NCBI RefSeq assembly: GCF_014843845.1
Contig: NZ_JHQS01000062.1
Coordinates: forward strand, 105,067-169,066
From: Mesorhizobium amorphae
Lineage (GTDB): Bacteria; Pseudomonadota; Alphaproteobacteria; Rhizobiales; Rhizobiaceae
DNA: 64,000 nucleotides
Reading direction: 5' to 3'
The first letter of the stretch is position 1; the number at the start of each line of letters is the position of its first letter. Both the position numbers and the translations under genes were made by a program. Below, piece after piece: positions 44,960-52,989 of this stretch. The notes below the pieces were generated by a model. The model was not told the DNA's origin and made no database searches. It saw only the letters and a list, made by a program, of their open reading frames with translations.

Positions 44960-45901
44960 ATGCTGAAATCGATCCGCGCCGCCCTGACGATGAGCGTTAT
45001 AACATTAACCGCCTTTGGAGCCTCCTCGGCCTTCGCGGCGCCGCTCAAGGTGGTCGCCAGCTTCACGGTCATTGCCGATTTCGCGAAAAATGTCGGCGGC
45101 GACCGGGTCAACATCACTACCATCGTCGGCCCGGATGGCGATGCGCATGTCTACGAGCCGAGCCCGGCCGATGCAGTGGCGATGGCCGGCGCCGATGTGG
45201 TGCTGGTCAACGGGCTGCATTTCGAAGGCTTTTTGCAGCGCCTGGTCGACGCCAGCGCCACCAAGGCGACGATCGCTGTGCTGACCAAGGGTGTGACGCC
45301 GATCGATTTCAAGCCTGAGTTCGCCGATGCCGACGCTGCCGAAGGCGCCGGCACGGGTGGCGGCAAGACGGTCACCGACCCGCATGCCTTCCAGTCGATC
45401 GCCAACGCAAAGATCTATGTGAAGAACATCGCCGATGCCTTCTGCGCCGCCGATTCGGCGGGCTGCGTCAGCTACCAGAGCAACGCCGCCGCCTACACCA
45501 AGAAACTCGAAGCGGTCGAAGGCGAAGTGAAGACCGCGATCCAGTCCATCCCGGAAGAAAAACGCGTCGTCATCACCTCGCATGACGCCTTCGGCTATTT
45601 CGAACACGAATACGGCCTGACCTTCCTGGCGCCGCAGGGCGTGTCGACCGACTCCGAGCCTTCGGCCGCCGACGTCGCCAAGCTGGTCAATCAGGTCAAG
45701 CAGGATAAGGCGGCGGCGATCTTCGTCGAGAACATCACCAATCCGCGCCTGATCGAGCAGATCGCCAGCGAGACCGGCATCAAGGTGGGCGGCACGCTCT
45801 ACTCCGACGCGCTGTCGCAGCCCGACGGCCCGGCCTCGACCTATATCGACATGATGCACAACAACATCGCCCAGATCAAAGGCGCCATCCTCGGCAGTTG
45901 A
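44960..45901 (+). CDS. aztC: Zinc-binding periplasmic protein (AztC/ZnuA-like, cluster A-I)
   Basis: A 313-residue binding protein. The ATG at 44960 has AAGGAG eleven bases upstream. Signal peptide to about SSAFA-APLKV. Metal ligands of the family are in place: His in DGDAHVYEPSP, LHFEGF, TDPHAFQS, His in VVITSHDAFGYF. It lacks the long His-rich loop of ZnuA, having a short Asp/Gly segment (about residues 115-130) instead, as in AztC. Manganese cannot be excluded. Confidence 0.86.
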   Translation: MLKSIRAALTMSVITLTAFGASSAFAAPLKVVASFTVIADFAKNVGGDRVNITTIVGPDGDAHVYEPSPADAVAMAGADVVLVNGLHFEGFLQRLVDASATKATIAVLTKGVTPIDFKPEFADADAAEGAGTGGGKTVTDPHAFQSIANAKIYVKNIADAFCAADSAGCVSYQSNAAAYTKKLEAVEGEVKTAIQSIPEEKRVVITSHDAFGYFEHEYGLTFLAPQGVSTDSEPSAADVAKLVNQVKQDKAAAIFVENITNPRLIEQIASETGIKVGGTLYSDALSQPDGPASTYIDMMHNNIAQIKGAILGS

Positions 45902-45939
45902 GCAAGGCCGGTTGGATTCCTCGCCGGAAATGTCTATGT

Positions 45940-45964
45940 GCGCAGGGAGATTTCTTCCCTGCGC
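45940..45964 (+). terminator. Stem-loop after the zinc transporter operon
   Basis: GCGCAGGGA and TCCCTGCGC form a perfect 9-bp stem with a 7-base loop, 38 bp after the binding-protein stop. No T-run follows, so it may be an RNA-stabilising hairpin and not a true intrinsic terminator. Confidence 0.5.
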
Positions 45965-46024
45965 GGATTGCCGGTCCGACCGGGGAGTGGCAAGACTGCC
46001 GCCAAATCGGATTGCGAGGTCACC

Positions 46025-46363
46025 ATGGAATACCGCCAGATCAGCGAAGACTATTCGGTCGCGGGGCAGATCCAGCCCGAAGACGTCGCCGCCATCAAGG
46101 AAGCCGGCTTCAAGAGCGTCATTTGCAACCGGCCCGACAATGAGCAGCCCGGCCAGCCCTCGGCCGACAGCGTCAAGGCAGCCGCCGAAGCGGCAGGACT
46201 CGCTTTCCGCTTCGTCCCGGTCATCAGCGGCCAGATCACCATGGAGAATGTCGAGGACCAGGCCAAAGCGCTCGACGAGCTCGAAGGCCCGGTGTTCGCC
46301 TATTGCCGCTCCGGCGCGCGCTGCACCAATCTTTATGGGCTGATCCAGCAGCAGAAGGTTTAG
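46025..46363 (+). CDS. TIGR01244-type sulfur transferase / DUF442 phosphatase-like protein
   Basis: A 112-residue protein: YRQISEDYSVAGQIQPEDV opening and the rhodanese/phosphatase-like loop VFAYCRSGARCTNL (CxxxxR) near the end. Related domains precede a metallo-beta-lactamase domain in Blh/BigR-type sulfide systems; here the domain is free-standing. Catalytic Cys and Arg are both present. The ATG at 46025 lacks a strong ribosome site. The stop overlaps the convergent lrp stop by four bases. Confidence 0.78.
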   Translation: MEYRQISEDYSVAGQIQPEDVAAIKEAGFKSVICNRPDNEQPGQPSADSVKAAAEAAGLAFRFVPVISGQITMENVEDQAKALDELEGPVFAYCRSGARCTNLYGLIQQQKV

Positions 46364-46827
46364 ATCGGCAGCGCGCCGGTTTCCTTCAGTGTCTCCAGCA
46401 CGATCGCCGTCTTCACGTGCTGCACGGATTCGTGCGGCAAGAGCACGTCGTTGACGAATTCCGACAGCGACTTCAGATCCGGCGTCACCACCTTCAAGAT
46501 GTAGTCCATCTCGCCGGTCAGCGCGTGCGCCTCCTGCACTTCCGGCAGCCGCGCCAGCAATTCGCCGAAGCGCCTGGCATTGTCGCGGTTGTGGGTGGCC
46601 AAGGTCACCGAGATGACGTTGACCAGCGAAAAGCCGAGCCGGTCGCGATCGAGCACGGCGCGGTAGCCCCTGATGTAGCCGTCCTCTTCCAGCCGCTGAC
46701 GGCGGCGCGAGCATTGCGACGGCGACAGGTTCACCCGGTCCGACAAGTCGCTGTTGGTCAGCCGCGCGTCGGCCTGCAACAGCGCCAGTATCTTGCGGTC
46801 AAATTGATCAATGCGCACATCATCCAC
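46360..46827 (-). CDS. Lrp/AsnC-family regulator, divergent from hpd
   Basis: A 155-residue protein from a GTG at 46827 with GAGGAG seven bases upstream. N-terminal winged helix (FDRKILALLQADARLTNSDLSDRVNLSPSQCSRRRQRLE) and C-terminal RAM/ligand domain (HALTGEMDYILKVV). Divergent from hpd with 137 bp between, so probably its activator in response to tyrosine, phenylalanine or a derived keto acid; that is inference from position and from known hpd-linked Lrp genes. Confidence 0.9.
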   Translation of the reverse strand: MDDVRIDQFDRKILALLQADARLTNSDLSDRVNLSPSQCSRRRQRLEEDGYIRGYRAVLDRDRLGFSLVNVISVTLATHNRDNARRFGELLARLPEVQEAHALTGEMDYILKVVTPDLKSLSEFVNDVLLPHESVQHVKTAIVLETLKETGALPI

Positions 46828-46868
46828 GGACGTTCTCCTCTCTGTGCACGTTTCACGCATCAGATGAA

Positions 46869-46918
46869 CATTTCAAGCGTTTAAATGCAAGCTCTGTGCG
46901 GTTGGTTGGCGCTATAAT
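46869..46918 (+). promoter_or_regulatory. Candidate hpd promoter and Lrp-type site
   Basis: A consensus -10 TATAAT (46913-46918) lies 46 bp before the hpd start without a clear -35, as expected for an activator-dependent promoter. Just upstream, CATTT (46869-46873) and AAATG (46883-46887) form an AT-rich inverted repeat that could be the Lrp site. Confidence 0.4.
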
Positions 46919-46964
46919 GGGCAAGGATGGCCAAGAGCGGCCAGAACAGCTTTCGGAGACTGCC

Positions 46965-48080
46965 ATGGGCCCCTTCCCGCACGACGCACCGCCCGCCAAG
47001 ATCAGCAAGACCAATCCCGCCGGCACCGACGGCTTCGAGTTCGTCGAATTCGCGCATCCTGAGCCGGAGAAGCTCGCCGAGCTTTTCACCCGCATGGGCT
47101 ATGTCGCGGTTGCCAAACACCGCAGCAAGGACATCACCGTCTGGCGCCAGGGCGACATCAACTACATCGTCAATGCCGAGCCCGGTTCGCATGCGATGAA
47201 ATTCGTCGACAAGCACGGCCCCTGCGCCGCCTCGATGGCGTGGCGGGTGGTCGATGCCAGGCACGCTTTCGACCATGCCGTGGCCAAGGGCGCCACGCCC
47301 TACGAAGGCAAGGACAAGGCGCTGGACGTGCCGGCCATCGTCGGCATCGGCGGCTCGCTGCTCTATTTCATCGACAGCTATGGCAAGAGGGGCTCGGCCT
47401 ATGACGCCGAGTTCGAATGGTTGGGCGAGCGCGACCCGCGGCCGCAAGGCGTCGGCTTCTATTATCTCGACCACCTCACCCACAATGTCTATCGCGGCCA
47501 GATGGACAAATGGTGGGATTTCTACCGCGAGTTGTTCGGCTTCAAGCAGATCCATTTCTTCGACATTGACGGCAAGATCACCGGCCTTGTCAGCCGGGCC
47601 ATCACCTCGCCCTGCGGCAAGATCCGCATCCCGCTGAACGAGTCCAAGGACGAGACCAGCCAGATCGCCGAATATCTGAAGAAATACAATGGCGAAGGCA
47701 TCCAGCACATCGCGGTGGGCACCGACGAGATCTACGGCGCCACCGACAGACTGGCGGCAAACGGGCTGAAGTTCATGCCGGGACCGCCGGAAACCTATTA
47801 CGACATGTCGCAGACCCGTGTGAACGGTCATGACGAGCCGATCGAGCGGATGAAGAAGCACGGCATCCTGATCGACGGCGAAGGTGTGGTCGACGGCGGC
47901 ATGACCAAGATCCTGCTGCAGATCTTTTCGAAGACCGTGATCGGCCCGATCTTCTTCGAGTTCATCCAAAGGAAGGGCGACGAAGGCTTTGGCGAGGGCA
48001 ATTTCCGTGCGCTGTTCGAATCGATCGAGCAGGATCAGATCAAGCGCGGCGTGATCAAGGTGGACGGCAAGGCGGCGTAA
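46965..48080 (+). CDS. hpd: 4-hydroxyphenylpyruvate dioxygenase
   Basis: A 371-residue Fe(II) enzyme turning 4-hydroxyphenylpyruvate into homogentisate. Start at 46965 (MGPFPHDAPP) follows GGAG; the frame extends to 46896 but the extension is not family-like. Iron ligands are in the C-terminal glyoxalase-type repeat: YLDHLTHNVYRG, GIQHIAVGTDE and the final Glu in IGPIFFEFIQRKGDEGFGEGNF. First step of the homogentisate pathway whose next genes are at 49127-52349. Confidence 0.96.
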   Translation: MGPFPHDAPPAKISKTNPAGTDGFEFVEFAHPEPEKLAELFTRMGYVAVAKHRSKDITVWRQGDINYIVNAEPGSHAMKFVDKHGPCAASMAWRVVDARHAFDHAVAKGATPYEGKDKALDVPAIVGIGGSLLYFIDSYGKRGSAYDAEFEWLGERDPRPQGVGFYYLDHLTHNVYRGQMDKWWDFYRELFGFKQIHFFDIDGKITGLVSRAITSPCGKIRIPLNESKDETSQIAEYLKKYNGEGIQHIAVGTDEIYGATDRLAANGLKFMPGPPETYYDMSQTRVNGHDEPIERMKKHGILIDGEGVVDGGMTKILLQIFSKTVIGPIFFEFIQRKGDEGFGEGNFRALFESIEQDQIKRGVIKVDGKAA

Positions 48081-48103
48081 CGGTCAAATTGCCGACGTCC
48101 AGC

Positions 48104-48270
48104 TGCCCCTCACCTGCCTGCCGGCATCCTCTCCCCGTAAACGGGGCGAGGGACGCTATCGCCGATGCTTTCGCCAATTGTCAGCATTGCAGAAAATGGC
48201 GTCGGGTTGCGGCCAGCCACTTTCTCCCCGTTTACGGGGAGAAATGCCCGGCAGGGCAATGAGGGGCGGC
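48104..48270. repeat. Pair of inverted intergenic repeats (CTCCCCGTAAACGGGG type)
   Basis: The left copy (about 48104-48152) reads CCCCTCACCTGCCTGCCGGC then CTCTCCCCGTAAACGGGG; the right copy (about 48220-48270) is its reverse complement with changes. Each has an internal hairpin. The element fills the space between convergent hpd and the dinB-like gene, and may stop transcription from both sides. Its sequence differs from the 2446 and 42545 elements. Confidence 0.85.
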
Positions 48271-48292
48271 GCCAATATCGGGGATTGGTCGA

Positions 48293-48829
48293 TCACAATC
48301 CCAACCGCTCTACCTCTTCTTTCCTCAGCTTCACATCATAATCGAGCAGAAACTCGTCGAGTTGTGGCGGCGCGACCGAGGTGCCCGAAAGCATGGCGTG
48401 CACCTGGCCGCGGTGATGGATGTCGTGCAGGAAGACGTGGGCGAGGATGTCGCCGATCTTTTCCGGAATCATGCCGTCCTCCCGCCGGTCGGTGATGACG
48501 CGGCGGTCGAGATCGGCCTCTGACAGGGCGTCGCAGAAAGCGATGAGCCTTCGGTCGGCCGCGACCTGGGCGGCAAACAGCGCCTGAGGCTTGTCGAACG
48601 GCACGTAATCGTCATGGGCGGCAGCGCCGACACCACCCTGCTCCAGGAAATCGAGATAGAGATAATCGACCGCAAGGATGTGGTTGAGCGTCGCCTTGAT
48701 CGAGGGGAAGAAGCTGGTGCGTTCGGCTTCGAATTCGCCAGGCTTGAGCTGCAGCACGGCACGGTAGAGCCGGTCGTTCGACCAGAGATTGTTGCCTGCC
48801 ATGCGGCGCAGATATTCCAGCAGGGTCAC
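48293..48829 (-). CDS. DinB-fold metalloprotein, last gene of the homogentisate operon
   Basis: A 178-residue four-helix protein of the DinB/YfiT superfamily. The GTG at 48829 overlaps the previous stop (GTGA). The metal-binding His set is visible: His50 (TLNHILAVDYLYL) and His135/His139 within HVFLHDIHHRGQVHAML. The superfamily includes thiol-dependent enzymes such as mycothiol-dependent maleylpyruvate isomerase. In this operon the maleylacetoacetate isomerase gene is missing, so an isomerase role is possible; detoxification is the alternative. Confidence 0.85.
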   Translation of the reverse strand: MTLLEYLRRMAGNNLWSNDRLYRAVLQLKPGEFEAERTSFFPSIKATLNHILAVDYLYLDFLEQGGVGAAAHDDYVPFDKPQALFAAQVAADRRLIAFCDALSEADLDRRVITDRREDGMIPEKIGDILAHVFLHDIHHRGQVHAMLSGTSVAPPQLDEFLLDYDVKLRKEEVERLGL

Positions 48830-49122
48830 GAATTCATCCGCCTGACTAGACCAAGAGCCGCCCACATCAGCACGAAACCGGCGAGAACGATCAGCAGCAG
48901 CCGATTCATGCGCCGCCGCATGGCCTGCGTTTCCTCGTCGCGCGCGACGTTGATGTTGGTGACGGTGTGGAACATCATCGCATTGCGCGGAAAGCCGCTG
49001 CGGTTGGTGAGGTCAGGCGAGCGCGCCTCGATGCGATAGCTCAGCCGGATCGCCTGGATGAAGATCGCCAGCATCACAAGCGCCCAGACGCCGCACAGAA
49101 GATAGAATGCCCCGCCCGTCAC
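48826..49122 (-). CDS. Small two-span membrane protein
   Basis: A 98-residue protein with spans at about 4-23 (GAFYLLCGVWALVMLAIFIQ) and 73-91 (LLLIVLAGFVLMWAALGLV), and a middle region FPRNAMMFHTVTNINVARDEETQAMRRRM. GTG start with GAGG upstream, four bases after the fah stop. Translationally coupled on both sides. No known function. Confidence 0.7.
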   Translation of the reverse strand: MTGGAFYLLCGVWALVMLAIFIQAIRLSYRIEARSPDLTNRSGFPRNAMMFHTVTNINVARDEETQAMRRRMNRLLLIVLAGFVLMWAALGLVRRMNS

Positions 49123-49126
49123 TCCC

Positions 49127-50140
49127 TCACCTCTCGTATTTCTCGACCTTCTGCTCGATGGCGCCGAAGATCGAACTTCCCGCCTTGTTCTTCATCTCGA
49201 TGCGCACCGTGTCGCCGAAGCGCAGAAAAGGCGTTTTGGGTTCGCCTGATACAATGGTCTCGATCATGCGCAGTTCGGCGATGCAGGAATAGCCGGCGCC
49301 ACCTGCCGACACGGGTTTGCCCGGACCACCGTCGAGTTTGTTGGAGACGGTGCCGGAGCCGATGATCGTGCCGGCGGCGAGCGGTCTTGTCTTGGCGGCA
49401 TGGACGATCAGTGCCGGAAAATCGAAGGTCATGTCGATGCCGGCGTTCGCCCGGCCGAACGGTTTGCAATTGAGGTCGGCGAGCAGCGGCAGGCTGATCT
49501 TGCCGCCATCCCAGGCATCGCCCAATTCGTCCGGCGTCACAGCGACCGGCGAAAAGGCAGAGGACGGTTTTGACTGGAAGAAGCCGAACCCCTTGGCGAG
49601 TTCGGGGCCTGTGAGGCCACGCAGCGTCACGTCGTTGACCAGCATTAGCAGCCGGATCGCGGCTTTCGCCTCGTCGAGGCCTGCACCCATCGGCACGTCG
49701 TCGACGATGACAGCGACCTCCGCCTCCATGTCGATGCCGAATTCCTCATCCGCCATGCGGATCGGATCGCGCGGCGGAACGAAGCTGTCCGAGCCGCCCT
49801 GGTAGATCAGCGGATCGGTCCAGAAGCTCGCCGGCATCTCGACGCCGCGCGCCTTCCGCACCAGCTCGACATGGTTCACATAGGCCGAACCGTCGGCCCA
49901 TTGATAGGCGCGCGGCAGCGGCGAATGGGCGTCATGCTCGTGAAACCGGGCAGAAGGCACCGCATTGTTCTCCAGTGATTCCGCCATGGCGGCGAGATGC
50001 GGCGCGATGCGGCTCCAGTCGTCGAGCGCGGCCTGCAGGGTGCGCACCAGAAACGAGGCCTCGGTAAAGCGCGTCAGGTCACGCGAGACGACGACAAGTT
50101 TCCCGTCGCGCGTCCCGTCCTTCAATGTGGCAAGCTTCAT
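49127..50140 (-). CDS. Fumarylacetoacetate hydrolase family protein (fumarylacetoacetase)
   Basis: A 337-residue FAH-fold hydrolase. The metal-binding pattern is MDMEAEVAVIVDDVP (about residues 133-147), followed by NDVTLRGL and FPALIVHAAKTRPLAAGTIIGSGTVSNK. Given its place behind hmgA it should cleave fumarylacetoacetate to fumarate and acetoacetate, using a shorter FAH form than the 420-residue fahA type. ATG overlaps the MBL stop by four bases. Confidence 0.9.
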   Translation of the reverse strand: MKLATLKDGTRDGKLVVVSRDLTRFTEASFLVRTLQAALDDWSRIAPHLAAMAESLENNAVPSARFHEHDAHSPLPRAYQWADGSAYVNHVELVRKARGVEMPASFWTDPLIYQGGSDSFVPPRDPIRMADEEFGIDMEAEVAVIVDDVPMGAGLDEAKAAIRLLMLVNDVTLRGLTGPELAKGFGFFQSKPSSAFSPVAVTPDELGDAWDGGKISLPLLADLNCKPFGRANAGIDMTFDFPALIVHAAKTRPLAAGTIIGSGTVSNKLDGGPGKPVSAGGAGYSCIAELRMIETIVSGEPKTPFLRFGDTVRIEMKNKAGSSIFGAIEQKVEKYER

Positions 50141-51039
50141 GCGGTTTCCTCTCCTACTGCGGCTTCGGCGCAGCTTAAGCCCACAACAAGGCCGTCACGG
50201 GCAATCGTCAAGTCGCCAGACCAAGTTTTCCTGACGGCGGCGATCCAATCGGCTTCGCCGATCTCGGGATCGTCGGCCGGGATGAGGTGGTTCAGCACCA
50301 GTCTTTTGACACCGGCGTCGGTGGCGATGCGGCCGGCATCGGTCGCGAAACTGTGGCTGGCGAGCAGATGTTCACGCAGCCGCGCGCCATTGCCGGTCTT
50401 GGCGACCAGCCTCTCGATGCCTTGTTCCAGCATCGCTTCGTGGACGAGGATGTCGGCTCCCCTAGCGAAACCGGCCAGCGGCGGAAAGAACGCCGTGTCG
50501 GCCGAGAAGACGACGCTTTTCCCGCCTTGCTCGAAGCGCAGCGCAAAACAGTCGGTCACCGGCGGATGGTCGACGCGCAGCGCCGTCACCTTCAGTCCGT
50601 AGTCCTCGATAACCTTGCCCTCGCCGAACTCGACGACCGAAACCAGCTCGCGGATATCCGGCCGGCCTTCGTCGGCGATGCGGATCTCGATGTCGAATTC
50701 CATCGCCTGACAAAAGCGCCTCCAGTAATGGCCGGTGCCGGGTGGTCCGAAGACGCTGACCGGGCTCGCCAGACCGGCCGTCCAGGCGGTATGGATGAGC
50801 GGCCCGAGTTCCAGCACGTGGTCGGAATGGAGATGGGTGATGAAGATGAGGTCGAGCGCCTTCAGGCCGACTCCTGCGTCAACAAACGCCCGCGTCACGC
50901 CCAGCCCACAGTCGACGACGATGGTGCGGCGGCCGAGCTCGAGCAGCGACGAACTCGGCCAAGGCCCGCCTAGCCGTACCGCCGGTCCGCCCTTGGAACC
51001 CAGAAGCACCAACCGATCGCGTACCCGGTCGACGCTCAA
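50137..51039 (-). CDS. MBL-fold metallohydrolase (RNase Z-like) in the hmgA operon
   Basis: A 300-residue metallo-beta-lactamase fold protein. The zinc motif ITHLHSDHVLELG lies near residue 80, with further ligands in VHEAMLE, SHSFATDAGRIATDAG and LNHLIPADD. Homologues include RNase Z and arylsulfatases; the hmgA-linked forms are uncharacterised. Start is a TTG at 51039 overlapping the hmgA stop. A hydrolase acting on a lactone or thioester side product of the pathway is conceivable. Confidence 0.85.
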   Translation of the reverse strand: MSVDRVRDRLVLLGSKGGPAVRLGGPWPSSSLLELGRRTIVVDCGLGVTRAFVDAGVGLKALDLIFITHLHSDHVLELGPLIHTAWTAGLASPVSVFGPPGTGHYWRRFCQAMEFDIEIRIADEGRPDIRELVSVVEFGEGKVIEDYGLKVTALRVDHPPVTDCFALRFEQGGKSVVFSADTAFFPPLAGFARGADILVHEAMLEQGIERLVAKTGNGARLREHLLASHSFATDAGRIATDAGVKRLVLNHLIPADDPEIGEADWIAAVRKTWSGDLTIARDGLVVGLSCAEAAVGEETA

Positions 51040-52349
51040 GACCAGTCGCCCTCGGGCGTGCCATTGAAACGCTTCTTCAGATCGGCCCAGCAGTCGATGT
51101 AATTGTCCTGCCGGGTTTCCAGCTCCGCGCCGTAGCGGGTCAGCATTTGCGGGAATCGGGTCTCGAACATGAAGGCCATGGTGTTGTCGAGCTTGACCGG
51201 TTTCAGCTCCGTGCGCGAGGCCTTTTCGAAGCCAGGGGCGTCGGGCCCGTGGGCCAGCATCAGATTGTGCAGGCTGATGCCGCCAGGGACAAAGCCTTCC
51301 TCCTTGGCGTCGTACTGGCCGTGGATCAGGCCCATGAACTCGCTCATGATGTTGCGGTGGTACCAGGGCGGCCGGAACGTGTCTTCTGCCACCAGCCAGC
51401 GCGGCGGGAAGATGACGAAGTCGATGTTGGCGGTGCCCTCCTCGCCGCTGGGCGCCGTCAGCACGGTGAAGATCGACGGATCGGGATGGTCGAACAACAG
51501 CGCACCGACCGGCGAAAACGTCGCAAGATCATATTTGTAGGGTGCGTAGTTGCCGTGCCACGCCACGACGTCCAGCGGCGAATGGCCGATCTCGGTGACA
51601 TGGAAATTGCCGCACCATTTGACGATCAGCCGGCAGGGCGTCTCCTTCTCCTCGAACCAGGCGCAAGGCGTCTTGAAATCGCGCGGATTGGCGAGGCAAT
51701 TGGCGCCGATCGGGCCGCGGTCGGGCATCGTCAGCTTGGCGCCGTAGTTCTCGCAGACATAGCCGCGCACTTCCTTGTCGCTCAGCTCGACCTTGAACAC
51801 CAGACCGCGCGGCAGAACGGCGATCTCGCCCGGCCTGAGCTCGATGACGCCCATTTCGGTGACGAAGCGCAGCGCGCCCACCTGCGGCACAATCAGCAAC
51901 TCGCCGTCGGCGTTGAAGAAATGGTCGTCGACCATCGAGCGGTTGGCAACATAGACATGCGCTGCCATGCCGGTCTGCCCAAGCACATCGCCGGCCGTGG
52001 TCATGCTGCGTATGCCCTGAATGAAATCGGTCGGCTCCTTCGGCATCGGCACCGGGTTCCAGCGGTACTGGCCGAGCGCCAGTTCGTGGTCGCCGACATT
52101 GGGCGCGGTCTTCCACAGCGGATAGCTGGCCGGTTTGAAGCGCCCGGTGTGCCTGACGCTCGGCCGGATGCGGTAGAGCCAGGAGCGCTCGTTGGTGCCG
52201 CGCGGCGCGGTGAAGGGCGAGCCCGACAGTTGCTCCGCGTAGAGGCCATAAGCCGGCCGCTGCGGGGAATTCCGCCCCTGCGGCAGCGAGCCGGGCAAGG
52301 TTTCGGTTTCAAAATCGTTGCCGAAGCCCGGCATATAGGAAAAGGCCAT
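51036..52349 (-). CDS. hmgA: Homogentisate 1,2-dioxygenase
   Basis: A 437-residue enzyme opening homogentisate to maleylacetoacetate with Fe(II). The ATG at 52349 (MAFSYMPGFGND) has GAGGAGG five bases upstream; a further ATG at 52367 would place this site inside the gene. Family blocks: YGLYAEQLSGSPFTAPRG, FPPRWLVAEDTFRPPWYHRN, EFMGLIHGQYDAK and SLHNLMLAHGPD with iron ligands His and Glu. Opens the coupled operon hmgA-MBL-fah-membrane-DinB. Confidence 0.96.
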   Translation of the reverse strand: MAFSYMPGFGNDFETETLPGSLPQGRNSPQRPAYGLYAEQLSGSPFTAPRGTNERSWLYRIRPSVRHTGRFKPASYPLWKTAPNVGDHELALGQYRWNPVPMPKEPTDFIQGIRSMTTAGDVLGQTGMAAHVYVANRSMVDDHFFNADGELLIVPQVGALRFVTEMGVIELRPGEIAVLPRGLVFKVELSDKEVRGYVCENYGAKLTMPDRGPIGANCLANPRDFKTPCAWFEEKETPCRLIVKWCGNFHVTEIGHSPLDVVAWHGNYAPYKYDLATFSPVGALLFDHPDPSIFTVLTAPSGEEGTANIDFVIFPPRWLVAEDTFRPPWYHRNIMSEFMGLIHGQYDAKEEGFVPGGISLHNLMLAHGPDAPGFEKASRTELKPVKLDNTMAFMFETRFPQMLTRYGAELETRQDNYIDCWADLKKRFNGTPEGDWS

Positions 52350-52428
52350 CGCTTCCTCCTCAAGCATGATCCCCGGATTGCCATTTCCACCCAGCGATGG
52401 CGTCTGGCGGTCCGCGGGTTGACCAAAC

Positions 52429-52446
52429 TGGTTTCATTTGTAACCA
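52429..52446. promoter_or_regulatory. Candidate MarR operator between hmgA and marR
   Basis: TGGTTTCATTTGTAACCA is an imperfect 18-bp palindrome (outer five pairs match) in the 148-bp divergent space. A further TGTAAC occurs 17 bp on. Suited to a MarR dimer, which would respond to homogentisate or a relative; inferred. Confidence 0.35.
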
Positions 52447-52497
52447 TCTAAAATGTAACTATCAATGCCGCGATGGCGTTGCGAGGACTAAGCAACC

Positions 52498-52935
52498 ATG
52501 GACATCCTCGAACTGGAAAGCTTCCTGCCCTACCGGCTCTACCGGCTTGCCGATGCGGTCAGCCACGAATTCTCGAAGATCTACAAGGACCGCCACGGCC
52601 TGACCCGGCCCGAATGGCGCACGCTGGCCGGGCTCGGCCAGCACGGCACGATGACGGCAAAGGCACTTGGCGAACAGTCGGCAATGCACAAGACCAAGGT
52701 TTCGCGCGCCGTCGCCGAACTCGAGCTGCGTCGCTGGCTGACGCGCACGCCCGACGAGAACGACCGTCGCGTCGAGCATCTGGCGCTGACCAGAGCGGGT
52801 CTTGCCGCCTATCGCGAGATGCTGCCGCTGGCGAAGGCGTTTGAAAGGGAATTGCTGGCGAGGCTGGGCGCGGAAGGGCGGTCGGCGATTGTCCGCGGAG
52901 TGGCGGCGCTGGAGGCGGCGTTGGCCGACGGCTAG
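52498..52935 (+). CDS. MarR-family regulator, divergent from hmgA
   Basis: A 145-residue winged-helix protein (LPYRLYRLADAVSHEFSKIY opening; GLTRPEWRTLAGL; KTKVSRAVAELELRRWLTRTPDENDRR wing). ATG at 52498 with GAGGA about ten bases upstream. By position the probable repressor of the hmgA operon, like HmgR-type regulators. Confidence 0.88.
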   Translation: MDILELESFLPYRLYRLADAVSHEFSKIYKDRHGLTRPEWRTLAGLGQHGTMTAKALGEQSAMHKTKVSRAVAELELRRWLTRTPDENDRRVEHLALTRAGLAAYREMLPLAKAFERELLARLGAEGRSAIVRGVAALEAALADG

Positions 52936-52989
52936 GTCAGCAAACAGAATTGTTGATACGCCGGCGGGACAGCGTCTCTTATTCCGCCT

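Noticed and set aside
45005..46714. A 569-residue minus-strand frame over the zinc-binding-protein gene
   Set aside because: Conflicts with the plus-strand signal peptide and metal motifs of the binding protein and with the lrp gene.
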